Shown here in pieces: positions 7,913 through 15,928 of a stretch of 64,000 nt of DNA (position 1 is the first letter of the stretch; each line of letters starts with the position of its first letter). Below the pieces are notes generated by a model. It worked only from the letters and a program-made list of their open reading frames with translations, was not told where the DNA came from and did not search any database. The stretch covers positions 1-64,000 of the forward strand of contig CAYXZW010000013.1 in NCBI GenBank assembly GCA_964469905.1, in the 5' to 3' direction. A program made the position numbers and the translations under genes. This DNA is from MVRV01 sp964469905. Lineage in GTDB: Bacteria; Desulfobacterota; Syntrophia; Syntrophales; Smithellaceae.

Positions 7913-9220
7913 TCAGATGCGGCGTTTATCAATGACCTTGGCAGCCGGGCCCGTGGATGATTGCAACGTATTTGGTTCTATCAGTTTTACCCGGGCGGCA
8001 ACACCCAGATAGTCTTTCATGTCTTTGACAATTCTTTTTTCTATTTTCTGCAAGGCCTTAACGCTGCCGGATTCACTGAATGTTTTTTCGCTGACCTCTA
8101 CGCGCAGTTCCAGGGAATCCAGGGAGCCGCTTTTGTCGACTATAAGCTGATAGCGAGGCTCCAGGCCTTCAATACCGGTTAAAATGGCTTCAATTTGTGC
8201 CGGGAAAACATTAATGCCGCGGATGATCAGCATATCGTCGCTTCTTTTTAACACTCTTTCCATTTTAATATGGCTGCGGCCGCAGCGACAAGGTTCCGTA
8301 ATCAAACGCGATATATCGCCGGAGCGGTAACGGATCAATGGGAAAGCTTCTTTGGTAAGAGTAGTAAAGACCAGCTCGCCTTCGGCGCCTTCGGGCAATG
8401 CTTCACCAGTTTGGGGGTTGATTGTTTCGACCAGAAAATGGTCTTCAAAAATGTGCATCCCATTGCGGCCCTCCAGGCATTCCATGGCGATACCGGGCCC
8501 CATAACTTCCGAAAGACCGAAAATATCCAGAGCGGTTATGCCGTAGATTCTTTCGATCTCATCACATATAGCCTTGTTCCAGGGCTCCGCCCCGAAGATG
8601 CCGACGCGCAGTTTTAATGCTTTCATGTCCACACCGAGAGCTGAACCTTGTTCGGCCAGATGCAGCGCATAGGAAGGTGTGCAGCAAATTGCGGTTGGCC
8701 CGAAATCCTGCAGGATCATAATTTGTCTTTTGGAGTTACCGCCGGACATCGGGATGACACTGGCGCCGATTTTTTCCGCTCCGAAATGCAGACCCAAGCC
8801 GCCGGTGAACAGCCCGTAACCGAAAGCATTGTGAATGATATCATTTTTGGTGAGCCCGGCAGCAACAAGCGAACGCGCCATTAATTCCGACCATGTTTCT
8901 ACATCACGTTTGGTATAACCAAATACGGTTGAACGTCCGCTGGTACCGGAAGAGGCATGTAACCGGACAACGCTGCTCATGGGAACGGCAAATAAACCAA
9001 ATGGATAATTGTTCTGTAAGTCTTGTCTGGTTATAAAGGGAAGCTTGTGCAGATCGGTGAGCGATTTAATATCGTCGGGTTTGACGCGGGCGGCATCAAG
9101 AGATTTCTTATAATGTCCGACAGTATGATAAGCGCGTTGCAGGACTTGTTGCAGCCTTTTTATTTGCAGTGCTTGGAGCGCTTCACGGGGCAGGGTTTCG
9201 AATTCTTCATTATAGAACAT
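7913..9220 (-). CDS. paaK: Phenylacetate-CoA ligase (PaaK family)
   Basis: 435 residues, the usual PaaK length. It activates phenylacetate or a related aryl acid to its CoA thioester via an acyl-adenylate, with ATP and CoA. The AMP-binding P-loop reads HASSGTSGRSTVFGYTKRD (about 89-107), with FGLSEVMGPGIAMEC, a YRSGDIS motif and the C-terminal KRSDDMLIIRGINVFP hinge. The start ATG follows GGGAGG. The adjacent ACT gene suggests involvement in aromatic amino acid (phenylalanine/indole) breakdown. Substrate specificity cannot be settled from sequence. Confidence 0.9.
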   Translation of the reverse strand: MFYNEEFETLPREALQALQIKRLQQVLQRAYHTVGHYKKSLDAARVKPDDIKSLTDLHKLPFITRQDLQNNYPFGLFAVPMSSVVRLHASSGTSGRSTVFGYTKRDVETWSELMARSLVAAGLTKNDIIHNAFGYGLFTGGLGLHFGAEKIGASVIPMSGGNSKRQIMILQDFGPTAICCTPSYALHLAEQGSALGVDMKALKLRVGIFGAEPWNKAICDEIERIYGITALDIFGLSEVMGPGIAMECLEGRNGMHIFEDHFLVETINPQTGEALPEGAEGELVFTTLTKEAFPLIRYRSGDISRLITEPCRCGRSHIKMERVLKRSDDMLIIRGINVFPAQIEAILTGIEGLEPRYQLIVDKSGSLDSLELRVEVSEKTFSESGSVKALQKIEKRIVKDMKDYLGVAARVKLIEPNTLQSSTGPAAKVIDKRRI

Positions 9221-9387
9221 TATAGTCGCCTCCCTTTATTGATTAATCTCAGTCTAGCAAAACTTTATGTCAGTGGCAAGAAGCTTTCCCGGAAATGTCT
9301 ATTAACCCGAAACAAGTTTATGCTTTACTCCCGAGCATTGGTTATGTTACTTCTTTGTTCTAAGAATATTAAAGGATAAACAGGCCA

Positions 9388-10773
9388 ATGAAACTTACCA
9401 TAAGCCGTAAACTTCTGTTCGGTTATCTGTTTATGGCACTGCTTACGTTGCTGGTGAGTGCTTCGGCAATATTTCATCTGCAAAAGCTCAATCAGGCAGC
9501 ATATGATATTACACATCGCCATTTCATCGTAGTGGAAACGGCTAAAATCATGCTAGATGCCCTTCTGGCGCAGGAAAGCACCGAAAAGAAATATTTTATT
9601 TTTAAAGATCCTTCTTTGGAGCAAATCTTCTGGCAGCGTGATGCTGATTTCAAGGCCGGCCTGGAAACGATTAAAAAGCTCAATCCAGGAAAATACAGGG
9701 ATCAAGGATTTAATGATCTTGCCCTCCTGCACGAGCGTTATGGAAATTATTTCTCTCAGGAAGTCAACCTGTTAAAAGAAGGACGCCTGCAAGATGCTAT
9801 GGCACTTTCCGATTCTTCCAGCCGGGCGGCAATTGATGAAATGGCCTTGCTACTAAAAAATATTCAAACGGGAACTGATAAAGCGATTAATGATAAGATG
9901 AATTTTATTACCAGCCAGAGTTCTAATGCGACTAATACGACTCTGGGCATAAGTCTGTTTAGCCTGATTTTGGGCATTGCGTTAGCTCTTATCATTACGC
10001 GTAATATTTCCAAACCACTCCGACAGCTGCAACATGCTACCGGTTTAATTGCTGAAGGGAATCTTAATCATCAGATTTCCGTGCGGCGCAATGATGAAAT
10101 CGGAGCCCTGGCGAAAGATTTTATTTATATGACGCAAAGGCTCAAGATACTTGAGGAAATGAATTTAAACGCCAGCCCCCTTACCGGTCTTCCGGGGAAT
10201 ATTGCTATTGAAAACCGGATCACAGAGATGCTGGCTTCGGGCCGATTATTTTCTCTTTGTCAGGTCGATCTGGATAACTTTAAGCCGTTTGCCGATAAGT
10301 ATGGATATGCCTGGGGCAGTGAAGTGCTTAAGGAAGTTTCGGATATTCTTAAGGAATGTGTGGAAGAAAAGCCACAGGAAGAAATATTTATTGGTCATAT
10401 CGGGGGAGATGACTTTGTTGTCATAGCAAGTCCGGAGCTGGCCACAAGAGTTTGCCAAAAACTGGTCACGGATTTTGAAAAACGCATTGGCCGTTTTTAC
10501 GAGCCGCAGGACGCCCAAAGAGGTCATATTATCGGAAAAGACCGTCAGGGAGTAACGCAAAAATTCCCGCTAATTACGGTTTCCGTAGCCATAGTTACCG
10601 ATGACGGGACAAGATTTAAAAATCCGCTGGATATGGCCATGACAGCGGCCGAGCTCAAGGAATATGCCAAATTACTTCCCGGCAGTAACTATGTGACCGA
10701 GACCGATCGGGAAAAGCACAACAATTTATATCCGGCCGCACAACAGGGTCAATTGGAGATGGAGCATTGTTGA
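9388..10773 (+). CDS. Membrane HAMP-GGDEF protein with GGDDF active-site variant
   Basis: 461 residues. Transmembrane segment 1 about 8-30, a helical periplasmic sensor region about 31-185, transmembrane segment 2 about 188-206 (ISLFSLILGIALALII), HAMP about 207-255, GGDEF about 265-430. The metal/substrate motif is present as VDLDNFKPFADKYGYAWG. The signature is GGDDF (339-343) instead of GG(D/E)EF. No RxxD inhibitory site precedes it. It belongs to the subgroup with LTGLPGN and AAELKEYAK. It could be a weak cyclase or a c-di-GMP/GTP receptor. Followed directly by a lipoprotein gene (7-base overlap) and two HD-GYP genes, so it is probably the synthesis or sensing arm of a local c-di-GMP circuit. 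Confidence 0.85.
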   Translation: MKLTISRKLLFGYLFMALLTLLVSASAIFHLQKLNQAAYDITHRHFIVVETAKIMLDALLAQESTEKKYFIFKDPSLEQIFWQRDADFKAGLETIKKLNPGKYRDQGFNDLALLHERYGNYFSQEVNLLKEGRLQDAMALSDSSSRAAIDEMALLLKNIQTGTDKAINDKMNFITSQSSNATNTTLGISLFSLILGIALALIITRNISKPLRQLQHATGLIAEGNLNHQISVRRNDEIGALAKDFIYMTQRLKILEEMNLNASPLTGLPGNIAIENRITEMLASGRLFSLCQVDLDNFKPFADKYGYAWGSEVLKEVSDILKECVEEKPQEEIFIGHIGGDDFVVIASPELATRVCQKLVTDFEKRIGRFYEPQDAQRGHIIGKDRQGVTQKFPLITVSVAIVTDDGTRFKNPLDMAMTAAELKEYAKLLPGSNYVTETDREKHNNLYPAAQQGQLEMEHC

Positions 10774-11291
10774 AAACAACCAGAGGGATAATTTTTGTTT
10801 TGTTTATAGCTATCGTTTTTGCGGGATGTGCCAATAACAAGGTCATAGATAAATCGGACAGCCGGAAAATAGCCGTTCAACAACAAGAAAGCACGTTTAA
10901 ATTATTTCAGTCTGATGCGGACATCATCAATGAAGTTTTGATTGCTTTGAGTAACCGGGAGGGAAAGCCGGACTATAACGCCGCACGGGTTAAACTGGGA
11001 TTATTTATTAAAGAGCATCCGCAAAGCAAGTGGTTAAACAGCGCTAAATCCATATTAGTTATGATTAATAATTTACTTGATTTGCAGGAAAAAGTTAAAG
11101 CGGAAACAATTGCGCTGGATAAAACAAATGCGGAAAAAGCAAAACTGAAGAAGGATTATAAATATTTCGAAGAAAGGTATCAAACAGAAATCGTCAAATT
11201 ACAACAGGAAAATGAGCAATTAAAGAACGACATTGCCCTTTTAAAAAAACTGGAAATACAGCTGGGTCAAAGAGAAAAAATGCTGAAGTAA
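10767..11291 (+). CDS. Coiled-coil lipoprotein of unknown function
   Basis: 174 residues with TTG start (10767 or the next codon, TTG 10770) overlapping the GGDEF gene's stop. Signal peptide FVLFIAIVFAGC with lipobox FAGC, so probably membrane-anchored in the periplasm. Residues about 95-174 are a long charged helix (TIALDKTNAEKAKLKKDY, EIVKLQQENEQLKNDI), a probable coiled coil. The middle part (YNAARVKLGLFIKEHPQSKW) resembles a tetratricopeptide-like repeat. Translational coupling suggests it works with the upstream sensor protein. Confidence 0.7.
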   Translation: MLKTTRGIIFVLFIAIVFAGCANNKVIDKSDSRKIAVQQQESTFKLFQSDADIINEVLIALSNREGKPDYNAARVKLGLFIKEHPQSKWLNSAKSILVMINNLLDLQEKVKAETIALDKTNAEKAKLKKDYKYFEERYQTEIVKLQQENEQLKNDIALLKKLEIQLGQREKMLK

Positions 11292-11355
11292 AGCAATTTT
11301 TATTGATAATATTAACCAGAAACAATAAATAAAATCATCTGTGGAAAATAACTTT

Positions 11356-12342
11356 ATGATTACCAAAGTAAAAACACAGGATATTAAATTGGGCATGTAT
11401 GTTTTATTGCCCAAAAAATGGTTTGCCCATCCTTTTTTAAAAAATGAATTTATTATTGATTCTCGCGAGCAAATTACCAAACTTCTCGGAGCCGGTATTG
11501 TTGAAGTTTCTATTGATACAGCTAGAAGCATATTGCCCCGTGAGGAGGTTAAAAATAAAGTTGTTTCGGAAACAATAAAAGCTCCGCAGCCCATAACTGA
11601 AGTGAAGCCGATCATTCCTCCCGATTTACAGGAGGCTATTCACGACAAAAAAATGCCGCCGGCCCAAAAGGCACAAGCAATAAAACATCATTCCGTTGTA
11701 ATGATTCAGCGTTTGATGGAAAATCCTTCCCAGGAAAGCATTGGTGAAGCTAAAAAAGGAATTTCAGAAGTTGTGGATGTTGTCCTGGCTGAGGATAATA
11801 CTAATCAACAATTATTAGCGCTTACGACGCATGATTATAATACCTATGTCCATTCGGTAAATGTTGGTCTGCTGGCTATTTCGTTGGCCAAGTCACTTTT
11901 TAAAGGATCTAATGCCCACGACATGCATGAGTTGGGTGCGGGCTTCTTTTTGCATGATCTCGGGAAAGTGAAAGTCGATATTAATATCATTCTCAAACCG
12001 GCTGTGCTCACCGATGAGGAAATACTGGAAATACGCAAGCATCCTCAATATGGTTATGACATATTAAAACAGACCAACCAATCGTCGGAAGAATGCAGAA
12101 AAGTGGTTTTGCAGCATCACGAAAGAGATAACGGACGTGGTTATCCTCAGGGATTAAAAGGAGATGAAATTCACCTTTATGGAAGGATTTGCTCAATAGC
12201 CGATGTGTTTGATGCGCTGAGCGCGAAGCGACCATACAAGCAATCATTGCAACCATTTCAGGCGCTCAATGTAATGAAAGTAGAAATGATGGAACATTTT
12301 CACAAAGAATTATTTCAAAAATTTGTTTTGCTCTTTCACTAG
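11356..12342 (+). CDS. DUF3391 / HD-GYP phosphodiesterase, copy 1
   Basis: Starts at ATG 11356 (an in-frame GTG lies at 11341). The N-terminal DUF3391 domain begins KVKTQDIKLGMYVLLPKKW; the HD-GYP domain covers about 150-320 with HSVNVGLLAISLA, HD pair FLHDLGK and the GYP motif HHERDNGRGYPQGL, followed by SIADVFDALSAKRPYK. HD-GYP proteins hydrolyse c-di-GMP to pGpG or GMP. All recognisable catalytic residues are present, so it should be active. Cytoplasmic. It lies 65 bases after the lipoprotein gene and 23 bases before a close paralogue. Confidence 0.9.
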   Translation: MITKVKTQDIKLGMYVLLPKKWFAHPFLKNEFIIDSREQITKLLGAGIVEVSIDTARSILPREEVKNKVVSETIKAPQPITEVKPIIPPDLQEAIHDKKMPPAQKAQAIKHHSVVMIQRLMENPSQESIGEAKKGISEVVDVVLAEDNTNQQLLALTTHDYNTYVHSVNVGLLAISLAKSLFKGSNAHDMHELGAGFFLHDLGKVKVDINIILKPAVLTDEEILEIRKHPQYGYDILKQTNQSSEECRKVVLQHHERDNGRGYPQGLKGDEIHLYGRICSIADVFDALSAKRPYKQSLQPFQALNVMKVEMMEHFHKELFQKFVLLFH

Positions 12343-12365
12343 CGGCACCAGGGAAAATCATTTTC

Positions 12366-13331
12366 ATGATAAAAAAGATTAAAGTGTCTGAACTGAAAGT
12401 CGGCATGTACATAGAATTGCCGAAGGCCTGGCGAGCCCATCCTTTTTTAAGAAACAGCTTTACGATTAATTCCTCAAAGCAAATTGATAAAATTATTGAA
12501 TATGGCATTACGGAAGTCAATATTAATGTGGAAAAAAGTGTCACCTCCCGAGCCGATATTGCACCGGGAGAACAACCGGAAAAAGACTTTTCATCAACCA
12601 TTGTATCGGAGAAATTAAAAGAAGTTATCCAGGATAAGACAATGCTGCCGGAGCCGAAAGCGCAGGCGGTTCATTTATATTCTGTAAACATGATTAGCAA
12701 GATATGGGAAAAGCCTTCCGGAGAAAATATTGCAGAATTTAAGAAGGGCATTGTTGATGTTGTAGATTTGATTCTTGCCGATGATGCCACCAGCGACCAG
12801 TTACTCAAGCTAACTTCTCACGACTATAATACTTACATTCATTCGGTTAATGTAGGTGTTTACGGAGTTTCTCTGGCGAAAGTAGTCCTTGCCCGAGGTG
12901 ATAAGCATGACATGCATGCTTTAGGTGCCGGCTTCTTTTTGCATGATATCGGTAAAGTATATATCGATGAAACCATTATCAATAAGCCGGGAAAACTCAC
13001 CGAAGAGGAAATGACTCAAATGCGCCGGCATCCGAGTCTTGGTTTCAAGCTTTTAACGGAGACAAAACAAATCAACGAAGAATGCCGGTTGATTGTTTTA
13101 CAGCATCATGAAAGGTTTGACGGGACTGGATATCCCCGAAAAACACGTTGTGAGGATATTCATATTTATGGTCGTATTTGTTCGGTGGCTGATGTGTTTG
13201 ATGCGTTGGTTTCTGTAAGGCCATATAAACCAACGCTCAATCCTTTTGAAGCTATGACACTGATGAGGGACCAGATGCTGAATCATTTTCAAAAGGAAGT
13301 ATTTGAAAAATTCGTTTTACTTTTCCAATAA
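12366..13331 (+). CDS. DUF3391 / HD-GYP phosphodiesterase, copy 2
   Basis: 321 residues, the same architecture as the preceding gene: DUF3391 (KVSELKVGMYIELPKAW), then HD-GYP with HSVNVGVYGVSLA, FLHDIGK and HHERFDGTGYPRKTR, SVADVFDALVSVRPYK. Many blocks match the upstream copy residue for residue (MHALGAGFFLHD versus MHELGAGFFLHD), indicating tandem duplication. The GYP loop ends GYPRKT rather than GYPxGL, a small divergence. The last 15 bases overlap the convergent Nudix gene. Confidence 0.9.
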   Translation: MIKKIKVSELKVGMYIELPKAWRAHPFLRNSFTINSSKQIDKIIEYGITEVNINVEKSVTSRADIAPGEQPEKDFSSTIVSEKLKEVIQDKTMLPEPKAQAVHLYSVNMISKIWEKPSGENIAEFKKGIVDVVDLILADDATSDQLLKLTSHDYNTYIHSVNVGVYGVSLAKVVLARGDKHDMHALGAGFFLHDIGKVYIDETIINKPGKLTEEEMTQMRRHPSLGFKLLTETKQINEECRLIVLQHHERFDGTGYPRKTRCEDIHIYGRICSVADVFDALVSVRPYKPTLNPFEAMTLMRDQMLNHFQKEVFEKFVLLFQ

Positions 13332-13856
13332 AGATTTCTCACTCAAATGCGTATCGGCAAGGATAATACCCAGCGCTGTCTTGGCATCGATTATAGTACC
13401 ATCCTCAACCATTTTTTTTGCTGTGATAAAATTTGTCGGCACAATTTCAATGAATTCGTCATCATCGGGAGGGAGGGGTTGGGGGAAAAGGTTCCGGGCA
13501 AGGAAAAAATACATATATTCATTGCAATATCCCGGCAATAAATAGCCTTCAAACAACTTGGTAAAGATTTCCGCCTGAAAGCCTGTTTCTTCGGCCAGTT
13601 CTCGCTGGGCACACAAAAGCGGTGATTCCGAATCTCGATCAATGGTGCCGGCGGGAATTTCCAGGAGATGCTGTTTTACGGCATTGCGGTATTGCTTTAT
13701 TAATAATATTTCTTTTTTATCGTTTACGGCAATAATGGCAACCGTTGGTTTGTGATCAATTCTGTTTTGCTTGGTTGATTTGCCGTCGGCCAAAGAAACT
13801 TCTTCTTCCCAGACATCAAATATTTTGCAGCGATACATTAACTTTTTTTGTTCCAT
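13317..13856 (-). CDS. Nudix hydrolase, ADP-ribose pyrophosphatase-like
   Basis: 179 residues. The Nudix box is GTIDRDSESPLLCAQ then RELAEETGF (about 73-96); the first spacer has six rather than five residues between Gly and Glu, otherwise REUXEEXGU is intact. The upstream QYRNAVKQHLLEIPAG is characteristic of the ADP-ribose/ADP-sugar pyrophosphatase (NudF) subgroup, which cleaves ADP-ribose to AMP and ribose 5-phosphate. First of a minus-strand run with the thioredoxin and YbaK genes (14-base and 30-base gaps). Convergent overlap with HD-GYP copy 2 is 15 bases. Confidence 0.85.
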   Translation of the reverse strand: MEQKKLMYRCKIFDVWEEEVSLADGKSTKQNRIDHKPTVAIIAVNDKKEILLIKQYRNAVKQHLLEIPAGTIDRDSESPLLCAQRELAEETGFQAEIFTKLFEGYLLPGYCNEYMYFFLARNLFPQPLPPDDDEFIEIVPTNFITAKKMVEDGTIIDAKTALGIILADTHLSEKSLLEK

Positions 13857-13870
13857 AGCGGCAATTCGTT

Positions 13871-14428
13871 TCAGTTAGTTTTTATTATGGACAATAAACT
13901 CTTTTCAATCTCTTCTTTAGGGAGAGCGCCGACAAGCCTCTGTACGAGTTTTCCGTCTTTAAAAAGCAGCATGGTCGGAATGCTACGAATGCCATATTGC
14001 GATGCCGTAACCGGATTTTCATCAACATTGAGTTTGGCTATTTTTACCCCATTGGCATAATCGGAGGCCAGTTCTTCGATAACTGGCGAGAGTTTGTGGC
14101 AGGGAGCGCACCAGGGCGCCCAGCAATCGACCAAAACAGAAATATCACCGGTCAGAACTTCCCGGCCAAAAGAATCATCGGTTACTTCTACCGGCTTTAT
14201 TTGTTGTTGGACAATTACCAGTGGTTCACGGCATTTACCACACAGTGCTTTTTTATTGAGTTTTTCTTCCGATATTCTGTTTTTAGTGCCGCATTTGAGA
14301 CAGCGGATAATTAAATCATCCAGTGGTGCATGGCAATTACCGCATATCGGATGTTTCTGAAATTTCTGATTAGGGATGCGATTTTTAGTACCGCAATTCA
14401 AACAGCGGATTATTACATTTTCCGGCAT
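13871..14428 (-). CDS. Thioredoxin (TrxC-like) with two N-terminal zinc ribbons
   Basis: Start taken at ATG 14428 (MPENVIIRC), with AGGAAG upstream; a longer frame to 14452 is less likely. About 185 residues. Two successive ribbons, each CLxCGTKNRI...CGxC, occupy about 8-37 and 40-70; the standard thioredoxin-2 has only one. The thioredoxin domain follows with active site WAPWCAPC (CAPC instead of the usual CGPC) and the cis-Pro motif SIPTMLLFKDG. It reduces disulfides in the cytoplasm; the ribbons probably bind zinc. The second ribbon differs from the first by several residues, so the duplication is not recent. Confidence 0.9.
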   Translation of the reverse strand: MPENVIIRCLNCGTKNRIPNQKFQKHPICGNCHAPLDDLIIRCLKCGTKNRISEEKLNKKALCGKCREPLVIVQQQIKPVEVTDDSFGREVLTGDISVLVDCWAPWCAPCHKLSPVIEELASDYANGVKIAKLNVDENPVTASQYGIRSIPTMLLFKDGKLVQRLVGALPKEEIEKSLLSIIKTN

Positions 14429-14458
14429 ATAGTCACCTACTTCCTTAAGCAAGAAAAA

Positions 14459-14941
14459 TCATATAGCAACGTTCACCAGCACCGGGTGGAGTATCCTCAT
14501 TAATTCTGCCGGTGCCATTTGGGCCAGCAAGCCCCGACTACCGGCATTAATCAATATTGCCGGTAGCTCAAGAATAGTCTTTTCCATATATATCGGCAAT
14601 GTTTTTTTTGTGCCGAAAGGTGAAGTTCCACCAACTTTGTAACCGGTATGCTTCTGGGCAATTTCCGGGCGGCAAGGGACAATTGTTTTTGCACCGATGC
14701 TGCGAGCCAATGATTTTGTGGACACTTCCTTATCGCCGTGCATCAAAATCACCAGCGGGCTGGCATTTTCGTCTTCCATGATCAGTGTTTTAATGACACA
14801 GTGTTCATCAACGCCCAATTTCATTGCCGAGGCTTTGGTGCCGCCTTTGTCTTCGTACTTATAAGAATGCAATGAAAAAACAGCCAGTTGCGCTTTCAGG
14901 GCCAGAATAGCAGGTGATGAAGGAATCTTTTCTTTGGTCAT
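14459..14941 (-). CDS. ybaK: Cys-tRNA(Pro)/Cys-tRNA deacylase YbaK
   Basis: 160 residues, the usual length. YbaK hydrolyses Cys mischarged on tRNA(Pro). Diagnostic pieces are KTLIMEDENASPLVILMHGD, KEVSTKSLARSIGAK with the essential Lys, and KVGGTSPFGTKKTLPIYME. The C-terminal ILINAGSRGLLAQMAPAEL completes the fold. It is upstream of the thioredoxin gene on the minus strand, with a 30-base gap to that gene's start. Confidence 0.9.
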   Translation of the reverse strand: MTKEKIPSSPAILALKAQLAVFSLHSYKYEDKGGTKASAMKLGVDEHCVIKTLIMEDENASPLVILMHGDKEVSTKSLARSIGAKTIVPCRPEIAQKHTGYKVGGTSPFGTKKTLPIYMEKTILELPAILINAGSRGLLAQMAPAELMRILHPVLVNVAI

Positions 14942-15122
14942 AGTGTATATGATAATGATGAAACCGTAAAATGCAATGAACCGGGCTTAGTCGATTTTCC
15001 CGGAATAGGGATTAATTACGATATGTTTTTTAAGAGAAATGTTCTGTAAATGCAATCTTTTTCTCCTGCCAATGCGCTTTGGTTAGAGTTGCACATACTG
15101 TCCGATGGCCTTATAATGACTA

Positions 15123-15362
15123 TTACAATTTATTAATAATATCTTTTTCGTCAGGTGCCTGATCATCCAAAATCGGCTCTTCAAGCAAATGACTAGGCAG
15201 AAAAAACTTATTAGCAATAAGAGTAGGAATTACCGCGCTGGCTATTACCGCGCCGACAATAATTTCCATTAAAGCCATGGAGATTTTCAGGCGGTTCGCC
15301 AGGATGGTTGATAAGACTGCTGCCAGAAACAAAAAAGCGGCAAGGAAATAGATGCTCAGCAT
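15123..15362 (-). CDS. 79-residue stub resembling a CPA-type antiporter N-terminus
   Basis: The ATG at 15362 has a proper AGGAG seven bases upstream. Residues 1-50 give a membrane segment (YFLAAFLFLAAVLSTILA) and then RLKISMALMEIIVGAVIASA, which resembles the first helices of monovalent cation/proton antiporters. The frame then leaves homology (LDDQAPDEKDIINKL) and stops. No remaining antiporter sequence is visible downstream. Either an internally deleted relic or a genuine one- or two-helix small membrane protein. Confidence 0.45.
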   Translation of the reverse strand: MLSIYFLAAFLFLAAVLSTILANRLKISMALMEIIVGAVIASAVIPTLIANKFFLPSHLLEEPILDDQAPDEKDIINKL

Positions 15363-15928
15363 AAAATAACTCCTTTGCCAATGTGCTTTCTGCGGCTAAC
15401 TCGTGCCCGGCGTATGCCTGGGTCGTTATCCTGTGAAATCACATCGGCACTTATATTTGTGGTAGGAGTTATCAGCAACTATTCCGCGGTTATAAGGCGA
15501 ACTCCATCGCCTGACTTAGAAAAAGCTTCTTGACGGTGCGGACATTAAGCAATGCGCGAAATTTTGTCAATAAAATATTTCCGGCGCTTCTGCGTAATTT
15601 TATCAGAGAAATTTCTTCCTCCTGCACACAATGGCCAAGTCAGGGAAAATTGCTGATGGGAAGTGGTAAGCAGCATCTGAAGACCGAGAATAATATTGAC
15701 TTTAATATTTAGAATATAGTACTCATTAACTTACAAACGAACGGGTTCTCCTTTTCATCATCTTTTTTTTATACGGGTGGGTTAATGTTTAACGGAAACT
15801 ACGATAAGCCTAGTTGCCCGGACATACTCCTTCCGCACAGCGGCAGTAACTACCCCCTACCCCGATTTTCCTGACATGTTGTATTGCCATCGCAATATCA
15901 TTCTACTACTTTTTATTGAGGGCCTACC
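15363..15928. other. 566-base intergenic region before the hybrid kinase
   Basis: No frame with a credible start and composition, no tRNA-like fold and no repeat array seen. It has a long T run near 15763-15773, a C-rich CTACCCCCTACCCCG at 15850-15864 and an AT-rich part around 15690-15720 that could hold promoters. Probably contains the divergent promoters for the stub and the kinase, but I could not fix -10/-35 boxes. Confidence 0.5.

Noticed and set aside
11292..11355. Possible c-di-GMP (GEMM) riboswitch upstream of the HD-GYP genes or the GGDEF gene.
   Set aside because: The spaces are too short or lack the conserved GEMM core; nothing riboswitch-like seen.
15530..15712. 60-codon open frame in the intergenic region before the hybrid kinase.
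   Set aside because: No ribosome-binding site, composition unlike neighbouring genes, no recognisable motif.
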